DNA of 56,789 nt from Comamonadaceae bacterium (GTDB lineage: Bacteria > Pseudomonadota > Gammaproteobacteria > Burkholderiales > Burkholderiaceae_C): the NCBI GenBank assembly GCA_947373605.1, contig CANBYM010000003.1, positions 1 to 56,789 on the forward strand. Direction: 5' to 3'. The notes beneath the pieces were generated by a model, which was not told the origin of the DNA, did no database searches, and saw nothing but the letters and a program-made list of their open reading frames with translations. Shown here piece by piece: positions 18,862-28,891 of this stretch. Every line of letters starts with the position of its first letter. The stretch's first letter is position 1. The translations under genes were made by a program, and so were the position numbers.

Positions 18862-19725
18862 ATGCCCGCCCTTTACCGTAGCTTTGAAACGCAGGCGCAC
18901 TTTGATGCGCAGTACAACCCATCCGCCGCCCTGCCCGACCCTGCGGCACCGGGACGTCACTTTGTGTCACTCGCGGCGCAAGCCCGCGCGCAGTTGCCCT
19001 GCATCCTCGATGTACCATTTGGCCCCACGCGTGAGGAGACGCTGGACATTTTTCCGGCGGACGCACCCAATGCGCCGGTGTTTGTGTTTATTCACGGCGG
19101 CTACTGGCGCGCGCTCTCCAGCAAAGAGTTCAGCTGGATCGCCATGGCGCTTCAAAAAATGGGAATCACCACCGTGGTGACCAACTACGCGCTGTGCCCG
19201 CATGTGACGATTGACGAAATCACTCGCCAGACCCGCGCCGCCTTGGCCTGGACGCTGCGCAATATTCAGAACTACGGCGGCGACCCCACGCGCGTTGCAA
19301 TTGGCGGTCACTCTGCGGGCGGGCACCTCACGGCAATGGCACTGCAAACCGAGTGGCAGGCGGACTACGGATTGCCACAGGACCCGTTTGCGGGAGCCAT
19401 TCTGTTTAGTGGTCTATATGACATTGAGCCGCTACGCTACAGCTATCTACAACCGCAAATTCAGCTCGACGACCGCACCATACGACGCAACTCGCCGGCC
19501 TTTAGCGTGCGGCCTTGCAAAACTCCGATATGGATTACCTGGGGCGGCGCAGAAACTACCGAGTTCGCGCGCCAGTCTGAGATTTATCACCAGGCATGGC
19601 AGACTGCAGACAATACGTCGGAATTGCACGCGGTGCCGGATGCCAATCACTTTACGGTGATTGCGGGCTTTGAAAGCGCAGATAGCCAAGTGTGCCGCTG
19701 GTTATCAAAGCATTTGCAGGTTTAG
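18862..19725 (+). CDS. Arylformamidase-like alpha/beta hydrolase
   Basis: A 287-residue alpha/beta hydrolase without a signal peptide. The oxyanion-hole motif is HGGYWRALS (about residue 75) and the nucleophile elbow is GGHSAGGHLT (about residue 155). The late catalytic His is in DANHFTVIAGF. This combination is typical of the kynurenine formamidase group of the esterase/lipase family, which converts N-formylkynurenine to kynurenine. It is transcribed divergently from the anthranilate-CoA operon and shares its palindromic operator region, which fits a tryptophan-kynurenine-anthranilate route. A general esterase is possible. No kynA or kynU gene is in the window. Confidence 0.8.
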   Translation: MPALYRSFETQAHFDAQYNPSAALPDPAAPGRHFVSLAAQARAQLPCILDVPFGPTREETLDIFPADAPNAPVFVFIHGGYWRALSSKEFSWIAMALQKMGITTVVTNYALCPHVTIDEITRQTRAALAWTLRNIQNYGGDPTRVAIGGHSAGGHLTAMALQTEWQADYGLPQDPFAGAILFSGLYDIEPLRYSYLQPQIQLDDRTIRRNSPAFSVRPCKTPIWITWGGAETTEFARQSEIYHQAWQTADNTSELHAVPDANHFTVIAGFESADSQVCRWLSKHLQV

Positions 19726-19801
19726 CAGCCCATCGACAGTCTGCAGGTTCCTTGCGCTGGCGCATGGACAACTGTCACATGCGGTGTGCACAATGTTTTG
19801 C

Positions 19802-20440
19802 ATGACAGAACGACTTCAAACTTTGGGTGAAGAAATTGCCAATAGCGTGAGCCACGGCGTCGCACTGCTGGCGGCCATCGCAAGCGTGCCGTTTCTCATT
19901 ACCTCGGCCAGCCACCTCAGCGTGTCGAGCTTGGTCGGCGCCTGCGTGTTTGCAGCCACGATGGTACTGCTGTATTTCACTTCCACGCTCTACCACGCGC
20001 TGCCGCAGGGGCGGGCTAAGCGCATTTTCTTAAAGCTGGACTACAGCGCAATCTACTTGTTTATTGCGGGCAGCTACACACCGTTTGCACTGGGTGCGCT
20101 CAGTGGACCTTGGGGATGGACGCTGTTCGGCATGGTGTGGACACTGGCGCTGGTGGGCATTGTGCTAAAAACTTCTGACCGACTCTCCCACCCCTGGGTT
20201 TCGACCGGTTTGTATTTGGCGATGGGCTGGTTGGTATTGATTGCAGCGGTGCCCTTGGTTGAACATGTGCCACTGCCAGGTCTGGTGTGGCTAGTGTCCG
20301 GTGGTCTGGCCTATACCGTGGGTGTGATCTTCTTTGTGTTGGATCACCGCGTGCGCTACTCGCATGCGGTGTGGCACGGATTTGTGGCTGCGGGGACCGG
20401 GTTTCATGTGGTGGCCATCATGGGATATGCGGGGACTTGA
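19802..20440 (+). CDS. Hemolysin III/PAQR-family membrane protein
   Basis: A 212-residue inner-membrane protein with seven hydrophobic segments. The metal-binding signature of the family is present: STLYHAL in the second segment, LDYSAIY in the third and HAVWHGFVAAGTGFH in the last. Family members include Bacillus hemolysin III and YqfA; the bacterial role is unsettled, possibly lipid hydrolysis or membrane homeostasis. I start it at 19802 (MTERLQTLGEE), where family proteins usually begin; an ATG three codons earlier (19793) is possible. Confidence 0.85.
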   Translation: MTERLQTLGEEIANSVSHGVALLAAIASVPFLITSASHLSVSSLVGACVFAATMVLLYFTSTLYHALPQGRAKRIFLKLDYSAIYLFIAGSYTPFALGALSGPWGWTLFGMVWTLALVGIVLKTSDRLSHPWVSTGLYLAMGWLVLIAAVPLVEHVPLPGLVWLVSGGLAYTVGVIFFVLDHRVRYSHAVWHGFVAAGTGFHVVAIMGYAGT

Positions 20441-20474
20441 ATTTGCAGTGGAAAGCCCACGTCTCGATTAACTT

Positions 20475-21118
20475 TTGATCAAGACTTTGTGGTGGAGGCT
20501 TGACACCATTTGGGCAACTTTGAACGCCGACTTGCCCAGCCGGTGTGCTCGTGTCGCCGCGCCACGCACTTTTTTACGCTGCACCGTTATCCCCCTGCTG
20601 AAAGAGATTCAGCAACCCTGGCGCACGACGATTTGCATTGACTTTGGCGACTACGAAAACCAGGCGTATCGCATGGTGCACTGCGTGTTTGCGATGCATA
20701 CCTGTGCTGAAGTGGATCAACGCAAAGTCGTCATTGCAGCAGCGCACCACGACAGCGCCCTCTGGTCGGACGGTACAGTGGTCTATCTGCCTCACCCATC
20801 GAACAGACTACAAAGTCTCTGGAGCGCTTAGGCATGAACGCAATGCGCGAGGAAGTCACTCTCATGATTGACATGCAACACAAACTACGAGCCTTCAAGG
20901 GCCCGGTTGCTGACAAGTTCCAGCGAGGGAACGCGATTCGCAAAGGTGATCTGGTGGAACTTTCTCTAGGCGCTTTCAGGTGCGGCGCGCCAGCTTCGTA
21001 TGTTTGCGCACTCAAAGCGATCTTCCCGAATTACGGCTTTCATAAAGTGCTGATGCGCGCGGCTGCACATTGGTTTGCGCACCACCCTCTGAGCCCGCCG
21101 CCCTTTATGCGTTGGTGA
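20475..21118 (+). pseudogene. HD-domain protein gene, frameshifted
   Basis: Two overlapping open frames together give one continuous protein of about 213 residues. The first starts at TTG 20475 and contains PWRTTICIDFGDYE and the HD-type motif AAAHHDSALWSDGTVVYLP. Near 20790-20798 the coding passes to another frame, which continues PIEQTTKSLERLGMN, then EEVTLMIDMQHKLRAFKGP and ends SPPPFMRW at 21118. Loss of one base explains this. HD proteins are metal-dependent phosphohydrolases. Either the gene is recently inactivated or the base is a sequencing error, since both halves remain well preserved. The first frame alone stops at 20831. Confidence 0.6.
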
Positions 21119-21198
21119 GCTTGCCTTGTCGCCTTGCATTTACCCGCACTTGGCTTACAGTCCGGCAAATACAAAGCCACACAGAAAGAACACACGCC

Positions 21199-22686
21199 AT
21201 GAAGTCGGCATCGGAGGATATTTTCACCCTACAAGATGAACTTGCGCATTCGCAAGCCAGGGAGCGCCTTTTGCAGCGCATTCTGGACCACATGCCGGTC
21301 ATGATTGCCTATTGGGACAAGAACCAAAACAACCGGTTTGCTAACCTGGCGTATGACGACTGGTTGGGTGTGGCCGCCTCGCAGATTCAGGGCAAGCATC
21401 TCAAAGAGGTTATTGGCGAAACTCTGTATCCCTTAAACCACCAATACGTGAAACGTGTATTGAAAGGTCAAACGCAAACCTTTGAGCGACGGATTACCAA
21501 TCCGAAAACTTCACAATCGCGAGATGCACAGGCACATTACATTCCGGACTTAACCGCTGACGGCGTGCAAGGATTTTTTGTGTTGGTCAATGACGTGTCG
21601 GAGCTTAAACAAAGTGAAGAACGCTACCGCACGGTCGTTACCGACCAGACGGAGTTGATTTCGCGGCTCAAAGCCGACGGCACTTATTTGTTTGCCAATG
21701 ACGTGTTCTGCCGTTTCTTCGGAAAAGCACCGCAGGAGGTGATTGGCTCGACGTGGGAGCCTTTGGTACACCCCGACGACAAGCCTCGTGTCATGCAACA
21801 GCTTGCGCAACTCAATGCCAGCCAACCGGTAGTGTTAATTGAAAACCGGGTACTCTCGGGCAGCGGAACAGTGCATTGGATGGAGTTCAGCAACCGTGGT
21901 TTTTTTGATGCCAACGGGCGCCTGTCGCAAATTCAGTCCGTAGGTCGTGATATCACGCAGCGTAAAAGCGCCGAGGCGCAGTTATTGCAGCTTAATGCGC
22001 AGCTCACCGCATCCCAGCAGCAGTTGCGCGATATGGCTGCGCAAAACGAGTCGCGCATCGAAGCCGAGCGCAAACATTTTTCACGTGAAGTACATGATGA
22101 ACTGGGTCAAATTTTGACGGCATTAAGAATGGATACGCTCATCATGGAGATGAAGTTTTCCAATTTGGGAGCGGACCTCAATGACAAAGTTCAGCACATG
22201 AAAGCGCTGGTCGACAGAGCCATTGAGGCAGTACGCGATGTTGCAGCCAACATGCGTCCCCTGGCCATGGACATGGGTTTGACCGACGCATTGAAATGGC
22301 TGTGCGCAGAGTTCAGCCGCACGTCGGGAGTCCCCTGCAGCTATATGCCCGACAAGAGCCTGGCCGCCATAGATTCAAATCGCGCCGTGGTGCTGTTTCG
22401 AATCGTGCAAGAGTCACTAACCAACATAACACGCCACGCAGGCGCAACGCAGGTGAAGGTATGCGTGCAAGGTAAAGGTTCGCAGTTATTGGTGAGCATT
22501 CAGGATGATGGTGCAGGCTTTGATGTCAACAGTGCCATTAGCGGGAAAACACTGGGCCTGCTGGGCATGCGCGAGCGTGCTATGGCTATTGATGGCACGA
22601 TGCAAATTATCGGTGATGCGGGTGTGGGCACCACGGTAGAGGTCTCCATTCCGCTTAAGGGTTTAGGCAACAGGAGCGCTACATGA
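21199..22686 (+). CDS. Cytoplasmic PAS-domain sensor histidine kinase (NarX/UhpB type)
   Basis: A 495-residue kinase without membrane segments. Two PAS domains (about residues 25-140 and 145-265; PAC-like end VGRDITQRK) are followed by a coiled-coil stretch. Next come a HisKA_3 dimerisation domain with the phospho-acceptor His in FSREVHDELGQILTALRMD and a HATPase_c domain (FRIVQESLTNITRHA, DDGAGFD, LGLLGMRERA). I start it at ATG 21199 (MKSASEDIF). The last four bases overlap the start of the response regulator gene (ATGA), so the two form a two-component pair. PAS domains suggest sensing of a redox state or small molecule inside the cell. Confidence 0.9.
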   Translation: MKSASEDIFTLQDELAHSQARERLLQRILDHMPVMIAYWDKNQNNRFANLAYDDWLGVAASQIQGKHLKEVIGETLYPLNHQYVKRVLKGQTQTFERRITNPKTSQSRDAQAHYIPDLTADGVQGFFVLVNDVSELKQSEERYRTVVTDQTELISRLKADGTYLFANDVFCRFFGKAPQEVIGSTWEPLVHPDDKPRVMQQLAQLNASQPVVLIENRVLSGSGTVHWMEFSNRGFFDANGRLSQIQSVGRDITQRKSAEAQLLQLNAQLTASQQQLRDMAAQNESRIEAERKHFSREVHDELGQILTALRMDTLIMEMKFSNLGADLNDKVQHMKALVDRAIEAVRDVAANMRPLAMDMGLTDALKWLCAEFSRTSGVPCSYMPDKSLAAIDSNRAVVLFRIVQESLTNITRHAGATQVKVCVQGKGSQLLVSIQDDGAGFDVNSAISGKTLGLLGMRERAMAIDGTMQIIGDAGVGTTVEVSIPLKGLGNRSAT

Positions 22687-23315
22687 TCCGACTTTTGATT
22701 GCGGACGATCACGCCATCGTGCGCCAGGGCCTCAAACAGATATTTGCACTGGTACAGGACATCGAAGTGGTGGCCGAAGCACAAAATAGCGCCCAAATTT
22801 TGGAGTGCTTACGATTCCATTCGGTTGACTTGGTCCTGCTCGACCTCAATATGCCCAGCACCGACGGTGTCGAGATTGTGAGTCACGTGCGCACCCGGTA
22901 TCCGGACTTGCCTATCTTGGTCTTGACCATGCACAACGAACCACAAATGGCGGCCAGCGCGCTCAAAGCAGGTGCCCACGGCTACATCACCAAGGACAGT
23001 GACCTGGACGTACTTCTGCCGGCCATCCGCAAAGTGGCTGCGCGGGGAAATTACCTTTCTGCGGGCCTGGCGGAGAAGATCGTTTTTTACGAATCGCCTT
23101 TCTCGCAGAGCGCGCCGCATATGCAACTCACTGTGCGCGAAACTCAGGTAATGCGCCTGCTCACGCAGGGCCGCAGCGTGGGCGAAATTGCCACCGTATT
23201 GGCACTGAGCAGTAAGACGGTGAGCACCCACAAAGTACGGCTCATGAAAAAAATGCGTTGCGACAACATGGCCGATCTGATGCGATACGCGATTACGCAC
23301 AACCTGTCTTACTAA
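22683..23315 (+). CDS. NarL/FixJ-family response regulator
   Basis: A 210-residue regulator with a receiver domain (residues 1-120) and a LuxR-type helix-turn-helix. The acidic pocket is DD at 8-9, the phospho-acceptor is Asp54 (LVLLDLNMPS), and the conserved Lys is in YITKDSD. The HTH is QLTVRETQVMRLLTQGRSVG followed by SSKTVSTHKVRLMKKM. It is translationally coupled to the upstream kinase gene. A palindrome (23346-23363) directly follows the gene, in front of the GGDEF-EAL gene, and is a natural candidate target. Confidence 0.93.
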   Translation: MIRLLIADDHAIVRQGLKQIFALVQDIEVVAEAQNSAQILECLRFHSVDLVLLDLNMPSTDGVEIVSHVRTRYPDLPILVLTMHNEPQMAASALKAGAHGYITKDSDLDVLLPAIRKVAARGNYLSAGLAEKIVFYESPFSQSAPHMQLTVRETQVMRLLTQGRSVGEIATVLALSSKTVSTHKVRLMKKMRCDNMADLMRYAITHNLSY

Positions 23316-23345
23316 AAAGATCAGAAAAAACCGGCACGGTTGGCT

Positions 23346-23363
23346 TGTAGGGCAATTCCTACA
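23346..23363. promoter_or_regulatory. TGTAGG-N6-CCTACA palindrome
   Basis: A perfect inverted repeat with 6-bp arms and centre GCAATT lies between the response regulator gene and the GGDEF-EAL gene, 106 bp before the chosen GTG start. It is the second copy of the element seen at 9200-9218. It could be the binding site of the adjacent NarL-type regulator (inference). Confidence 0.5.
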
Positions 23364-23468
23364 CTAGCTACCGTTTTCCCTATTTCAAATGGGCGCTGTC
23401 TGATTGCGCATGCAGCTTCAAAGACCAATCATCAAGAGTTACCATATTTTTTGCTGGGAAGGTCCGCT

Positions 23469-25529
23469 GTGAGCCAAGAGCCATGTTTTGCCGATTGCCT
23501 GCACGAAATCGTTGCTTGTTTTGACAAGGACTTACGGCACACGTACGCCAACCATCGGGTGCACCAGTCAACCGGACTGCGCACACAAACTTTCATTGGT
23601 AAAACGAATATTGAATTAGGCATCCCACCCGAGCTGGCGCACCGTTGGGACGCCGCAATTCGCACGGTATTCGAGACCGGCCGCATTGCCGATATGCAAT
23701 TTGAATTTACCGGTCCACGCGGCACCATTCGATTCAGCACGCGACTCAAGCCCGAATTGGATGCGGACGGAGCGGTAATGTCAGTCGTTGCCATCGCTCG
23801 CGGATTTCAGGAAGATAGCAATAGTTCGATACAGGCAATCGACTCGGATGCCGAGTCCTCCCACTTTCGTGCGATTGTTGAGGCCTCTGACGACGCCATC
23901 ATCAGTAAAACGCTCGACGGTATTGTGACAAGTTGGAATCGTGGCGCATCCAATATTTTTGGCTATACCAGCCAGGAGATGATCGGACAACCTTTGCTGC
24001 GACTTTTTCCGTCGGACCGAGTGACAGAGGAAGATCTGATTCTGGAGCGCATTCAGGAAGGTGAAAAAGTCGACCATTTTGAGACCATACGCCTGCGCAA
24101 GGACGGCCGTCCGATTGATGTGTCGGTCACCATCTCGCCCATCTTTGACCGGCTCGGCAACATCGTCGGCGCTTCCAAAATTGCCCGCGACATTACGCCG
24201 GTGCGCATTCAGCAAGAGCAACTCGAACACGTTGCCTACTTTGACTCCCTGACCGACTTACCCAACCGCCTGCTGTTGTCGGACCGCTTGCACCAGGCAA
24301 TGGCCTACGCACTGCGACAACAACAAGCGCTGGCGGTGCTGTACCTGGATCTGGACGGCTTTAAGCATATCAATGACACGTTCGGACACTCAGTAGGAGA
24401 CGAACTGCTGATTGCAGTATCCACACGTATGAAATCGGTCTTGCGTGAAGTGGATACCTTGGCGCGGTTCGGGGGTGACGAATTTGTCGCGGTACTGGTC
24501 AACGTACAGGGACTGGGCGAATGCGAGGTGTTGGTAGATCGTATTTTGAAAGCCTGCTCAGAGCCCGTGGTCCTGGACAACCGGGTGATGCAGGTGTCGG
24601 CAAGCATCGGGCTCACCCTGTACCCGCAAGACAACTCCGGCGCCGACCAGTTGCTGCGCCATGCCGATCGTGCCATGTACGAAGCCAAGCAGTCCGGCAA
24701 AAACCGTTACTTTGTATTCGACTCAGCCCACGACACCGAGATGCGCAATCAAAGTGAGCAATTGGCGCACTTGCAGGGCGCCGTCGACCGAAATGAATTT
24801 ATTCTCCATTACCAGCCCAAAGTGCACTTGGAAACGGGCGCAGTCATTGGCGCAGAAGCGCTGATTCGTTGGCCGCATCCACAGCGCGGATTACTGATGC
24901 CAGCCGCATTTCTGCCGCTATCAGAGCGGCACGTACTGAGTGAGCAAATCGGCTCCTGGGTATTAAACGCCGCTTTGCAGCAAATGTCGGATTGGCTGAA
25001 GCAGGGGCTGCGCCAGAGTGTGAGTATCAATGTGGCCGCCCGGCAAATACAGCACCCTGGGTTTGCCAGAGAGTTGGCAGCTGCACTTGCACGATTCCCG
25101 CACATTGACCCCAGCGATCTGGAACTCGAGATTCTAGAAACCAACGCACTGGAAGACATTGGCGCCGTATCCGCCGTGATGCGCGACTGCCACCGCCTTG
25201 GCGTGCGCTTTGCGATTGACGACTTTGGCACCGGCTATTCGTCTCTCACCTACCTCAAACGGCTACCGGCTGAGACACTCAAGATCGACCAGAGCTTTGT
25301 GCGCGACATGCTGACTGACCGGGAAGACATGGCCATTGTGCAAAACGTGATCGGGTTGGCAGCGTCGTTTCACCGCATGGCGATTGCCGAAGGCGTGGAA
25401 ACCATGGCGCATGGTGTGCAGTTGCTGAAAATGGGATGCCTTTACGGGCAGGGCTATGGCATTGCCAAGCCCATGCCCGCACAGGATTTTCCCGCGTGGA
25501 TTTTGAAGTGGAAAGCCGGGTTCAAGTAA
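23469..25529 (+). CDS. PAS-GGDEF-EAL cyclic-di-GMP turnover protein
   Basis: A 686-residue cytoplasmic protein. Two PAS domains (about residues 15-115 and 130-250) are followed by a GGDEF domain with an intact RFGGDEFVAVL motif and an intact inhibitory RxxD site (REVD) five residues before it. The EAL domain has intact motifs GAEALIRW, NVAARQ, ETNALED and DDFGTGYSSLTYL. Both synthesis and breakdown of cyclic-di-GMP are therefore possible. I choose the GTG at 23469 because GGGAAGG lies 6-7 nt upstream; the frame extends further up but without a ribosome binding site. It follows the two-component pair and may be its output. Confidence 0.9.
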   Translation: MSQEPCFADCLHEIVACFDKDLRHTYANHRVHQSTGLRTQTFIGKTNIELGIPPELAHRWDAAIRTVFETGRIADMQFEFTGPRGTIRFSTRLKPELDADGAVMSVVAIARGFQEDSNSSIQAIDSDAESSHFRAIVEASDDAIISKTLDGIVTSWNRGASNIFGYTSQEMIGQPLLRLFPSDRVTEEDLILERIQEGEKVDHFETIRLRKDGRPIDVSVTISPIFDRLGNIVGASKIARDITPVRIQQEQLEHVAYFDSLTDLPNRLLLSDRLHQAMAYALRQQQALAVLYLDLDGFKHINDTFGHSVGDELLIAVSTRMKSVLREVDTLARFGGDEFVAVLVNVQGLGECEVLVDRILKACSEPVVLDNRVMQVSASIGLTLYPQDNSGADQLLRHADRAMYEAKQSGKNRYFVFDSAHDTEMRNQSEQLAHLQGAVDRNEFILHYQPKVHLETGAVIGAEALIRWPHPQRGLLMPAAFLPLSERHVLSEQIGSWVLNAALQQMSDWLKQGLRQSVSINVAARQIQHPGFARELAAALARFPHIDPSDLELEILETNALEDIGAVSAVMRDCHRLGVRFAIDDFGTGYSSLTYLKRLPAETLKIDQSFVRDMLTDREDMAIVQNVIGLAASFHRMAIAEGVETMAHGVQLLKMGCLYGQGYGIAKPMPAQDFPAWILKWKAGFK

Positions 25530-25554
25530 CCCGCCACCGTTCCGCGGCTTGGTG

Positions 25555-28500
25555 CTACATGTTCCGGCGGTACTGCCCGCCCACCTCAAACAAGGCGTTG
25601 GTAATCTGACCGAGTGAGCAGACGCGCACTGCGTCCATCAGCACCTCAAACACGTTCTTGTCTTCAATCACTGATTGCTGCAACGCTTTGAGCATGGCAG
25701 GTGACTTTGACGCGTTGCGGGTGTGGAAGCCTTCCAGACGCTTGAGTTGGTTTTGCTTTTCGTCGTCGGTGCTACGGGCGAGTTCGAGCTTGTCCATGAC
25801 CTGATCGCCATGCGGATTGCGGAAGGTGTTCACGCCGATGATGGGCAATTCGCCGGTGTGCTTGAGCATCTCGTAGTGCATGGATTCGTCTTGAATCTTG
25901 CCGCGCTGGTAGCCGGTTTCCATCGCACCGAGCACGCCGCCACGTTCGGCGATTTTTTCGAACTCGGCCAACACGGCTTCTTCCACCAGCTCAGTGAGCT
26001 CTTCGATGATGAAGGCTCCCTGACCGGGGTTCTCGTTTTTGGCCAGGCCCCACTCACGGTTGATGATGAGCTGAATCGCCATGGCGCGGCGCACCGAGTC
26101 TTCGGTGGGCGTAGTGATGGCTTCGTCAAACGCGTTGGTGTGCAGGCTGTTGCAGTTGTCGTAAATCGCAATCAGCGCCTGCAGCGTGGTGCGGATGTCG
26201 TTGAACTGAATCTCCTGCGCGTGCAGACTTCGACCACTGGTTTGGATGTGGTACTTCAGCTTTTGCGAGCGCTCATTCGCACCATATTTCTCTTTCATCG
26301 CCACTGCCCAAATGCGGCGTGCCACGCGGCCCATGACCGTGTACTCGGGGTCCATTCCGTTACTGAAGAAGAAGCTTAAGTTAGGTGCAAAGTCGTCAAC
26401 GTGCATACCACGCGCCAGATACGCTTCCACAAACGTGAAGCCGTTGGACAGCGTAAACGCGAGCTGCGAAATCGGGTTGGCACCTGCTTCGGCGATGTGA
26501 TAACCGCTGATGGACACGCTGTAAAAGTTGCGCACGTCATGGTGCACAAAATATTGCGCGATGTCGCCCATCACCTTGAGGCTGAATTCCGTAGAGAAGA
26601 TGCAGGTGTTCTGGCCCTGGTCTTCTTTGAGTATGTCGGCCTGCACAGTGCCGCGCACATTGGCCAGCACCCACTCTTTAATCTTAGCAGTCTCGGTCTC
26701 GGTGGGTTCGCGCCCGTTGTCGGTTTTGAACTTCTCGATGTTCTGGTCTATGGCCGTATTCATGAACATGGCCAGAATGCTGGGCGCAGGACCGTTGATG
26801 GTCATGCTCACGCTAGTGGCAGGGTTGCACAAATCAAAGCCGCCGTACAGCACCTTCATGTCGTCCAGCGTGGCAATGGACACGCCGGAGTTGCCCACCT
26901 TGCCATAGATGTCGGGGCGGCGGTCCGGGTCGTGTCCATAAAGCGTGACCGAGTCGAACGCGGTCGATAGGCGCTTGGCCGGCATGCCGCTGGAGAGCAA
27001 CTTAAAGCGTTTGTTGGTGCGAAAGGCATCGCCTTCGCCGGCGAACATGCGGGTGGGGTCTTCGCCCTCGCGCTTAAACGCAAAGGTGCCGGCTGTGTAT
27101 GGGTAGCTGCCAGGCACGTTGTCCAGCATCAGCCACTTCAGCAATTCGCCGTGGTCTTCGTACTGCGGCAGTGCCACCTTGCGAATAGTGGTACCGGAGA
27201 GCGACTTGGTGGTGAGCACGGTGCGGATTTCTTTGTCGCGGATTTTGACCACGTACTCGTCACCGGCGTAGGCCTTTTGCATTTCCGGCCACTGGGCCAA
27301 GAGCTTGCGAGCGGCGCCGTCCTGCACCGATTCGCGTTGTTCGGCCAGATCAATCGCAGCCTCCGCTGCGCGGGCCTTGCCGGGCTTGCCGACTTCGAGC
27401 ATGCGGGCTGCTGCGCGCAGTTGTTGAATCTCGCGGGCCAGTGTGGCCTGCGCCCGCGCGCGCGCTTTGTAGCCGCGCACTGTGTCGCTGATTTCAGCCA
27501 GATAGCGGGTGCGCGCTGCAGGCACTACCGGTGTCTGGTTGGAACTGTGGCGCACATCGACATGCGGCAACAGCCCCTCTTTGGCCTGCAAACCCAACGC
27601 TTGCAGACGCGTGAGCAGGGCTTGGTACAACGCGGTAACGCCATCATCGTTAAACCGTGCAGCCATGGTGCCGAACACCGGCATCTGCTCGGTAGGAACC
27701 GTCCAGGCTTCCTTGTTGCGCTGCACTTGTTTAGCTACATCGCGCAACGCGTCGCTGGCGCCCTTGCGGTCGAACTTGTTGATAGCCACAAACTCAGCGA
27801 AGTCCAACATGTCGATTTTTTCCAGCTGGCTGGCCGCGCCGAATTCGGGCGTCATAACATACATCGGCACATCCACATGCGGCACGATGGCCGCGTCGCC
27901 CTGGCCAATGCCAGAGGTTTCGACCACAATCAAATCGAACCCGGCTACCTTGCAAGCAGCAATTACTTCCGGCAAGGCCGCGCTGATTTCTGAGCCGAAA
28001 TCGCGTGTGGCCAAAGAGCGCATGAACACGCGCGGACCTTTTTGCCAAGGCGAAATCGCGTTCATGCGAATACGGTCGCCCAGCAATGCGCCACCACTTT
28101 TGCGGCGCGACGGGTCAATGGAAATGACGGCCACACGTAGGCTGTCGTCCTGATCCAGACGCAGTCGGCGGATCAGCTCGTCGGTTAGCGACGACTTGCC
28201 TGCACCGCCGGTGCCGGTAATGCCAACGACGGGAATCTTTTTGGTGGCGGCCTGTTCTTTCAATGCGGAGACCAGCACGGCGTCTGCTTTGGTAGCTTCA
28301 ATGGCGGTCAGCAACTGAGCTAGTGCGCGCCAGGATTCTTCCGTGTGACCCGCAATAGCCGACAGGTCCTTCGGTGCCAACGCGGTAATGTCCTTGTCGC
28401 AGCGCATGACCATTTCGCCGATCATGCCTGCCAGCCCCATCTTCTGGCCGTCTTCCGGGCTGTAGATGCGGCTCACGCCGTAGGCATGCAGCTCGCGGAT

Positions 28501-28848
28501 TTCGGGCGGCACGATGACCCCGCCGCCGCCGCCGAACACCTGAATGTGCGCACCACCCCGGCTCTTGAGCAGGTCCACCATGTACTTGAAGTACTCCACA
28601 TGGCCGCCCTGATAGGAGCTGATAGCAATACCCTGCACGTCTTCCTGCAAAGCGGCGGTTACCACCTCCTCCACGCTGCGGTTGTGGCCCAGATGAATCA
28701 CCTCGGCACCCATGCCCTGCAGGATGCGGCGCATGATATTGATCGCGGCATCGTGCCCGTCAAACAGCGAGGCTGCTGTGACAAAACGAACCTTGTGGGT
28801 AGGGCGGTAGTTGGCCAGCGCCTTGAACTCAGCGGACAAATCGGTCAT
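25555..28848 (-). CDS. icmF: Fused isobutyryl-CoA mutase (IcmF)
   Basis: A 1097-residue coenzyme-B12 enzyme that interconverts isobutyryl-CoA and n-butyryl-CoA. Order of domains: B12-binding ([11 protein letters not shown], with His32 as expected cobalt ligand), a MeaI-type GTPase chaperone ([16 protein letters not shown] near residue 215; later NKFDRKGA), a linker, and the large mutase barrel (from about residue 550; [30 protein letters not shown]). The length and fusion order are those of IcmF, not of methylmalonyl-CoA mutase. Some IcmFs also act on isovaleryl/pivalyl-CoA. A perfect 22-bp palindrome lies just upstream. It is convergent with the GGDEF-EAL gene. Confidence 0.95.
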   Translation of the reverse strand: MTDLSAEFKALANYRPTHKVRFVTAASLFDGHDAAINIMRRILQGMGAEVIHLGHNRSVEEVVTAALQEDVQGIAISSYQGGHVEYFKYMVDLLKSRGGAHIQVFGGGGGVIVPPEIRELHAYGVSRIYSPEDGQKMGLAGMIGEMVMRCDKDITALAPKDLSAIAGHTEESWRALAQLLTAIEATKADAVLVSALKEQAATKKIPVVGITGTGGAGKSSLTDELIRRLRLDQDDSLRVAVISIDPSRRKSGGALLGDRIRMNAISPWQKGPRVFMRSLATRDFGSEISAALPEVIAACKVAGFDLIVVETSGIGQGDAAIVPHVDVPMYVMTPEFGAASQLEKIDMLDFAEFVAINKFDRKGASDALRDVAKQVQRNKEAWTVPTEQMPVFGTMAARFNDDGVTALYQALLTRLQALGLQAKEGLLPHVDVRHSSNQTPVVPAARTRYLAEISDTVRGYKARARAQATLAREIQQLRAAARMLEVGKPGKARAAEAAIDLAEQRESVQDGAARKLLAQWPEMQKAYAGDEYVVKIRDKEIRTVLTTKSLSGTTIRKVALPQYEDHGELLKWLMLDNVPGSYPYTAGTFAFKREGEDPTRMFAGEGDAFRTNKRFKLLSSGMPAKRLSTAFDSVTLYGHDPDRRPDIYGKVGNSGVSIATLDDMKVLYGGFDLCNPATSVSMTINGPAPSILAMFMNTAIDQNIEKFKTDNGREPTETETAKIKEWVLANVRGTVQADILKEDQGQNTCIFSTEFSLKVMGDIAQYFVHHDVRNFYSVSISGYHIAEAGANPISQLAFTLSNGFTFVEAYLARGMHVDDFAPNLSFFFSNGMDPEYTVMGRVARRIWAVAMKEKYGANERSQKLKYHIQTSGRSLHAQEIQFNDIRTTLQALIAIYDNCNSLHTNAFDEAITTPTEDSVRRAMAIQLIINREWGLAKNENPGQGAFIIEELTELVEEAVLAEFEKIAERGGVLGAMETGYQRGKIQDESMHYEMLKHTGELPIIGVNTFRNPHGDQVMDKLELARSTDDEKQNQLKRLEGFHTRNASKSPAMLKALQQSVIEDKNVFEVLMDAVRVCSLGQITNALFEVGGQYRRNM

Positions 28849-28869
28849 GGTGGATGTCTCTTCGTTGTG

Positions 28870-28891
28870 TTGACGTTTACGTAAACGTCAA
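28870..28891. promoter_or_regulatory. Perfect 22-bp palindrome upstream of icmF
   Basis: The arms TTGACGTTTAC and GTAAACGTCAA are exact complements with no spacer. The element lies 21 bp before the icmF start codon, overlapping the expected promoter or transcript start. It resembles the MerR-family LiuR-type motifs described for branched-chain amino acid and acyl-CoA catabolism (from memory). No regulator gene is adjacent. Confidence 0.75.
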
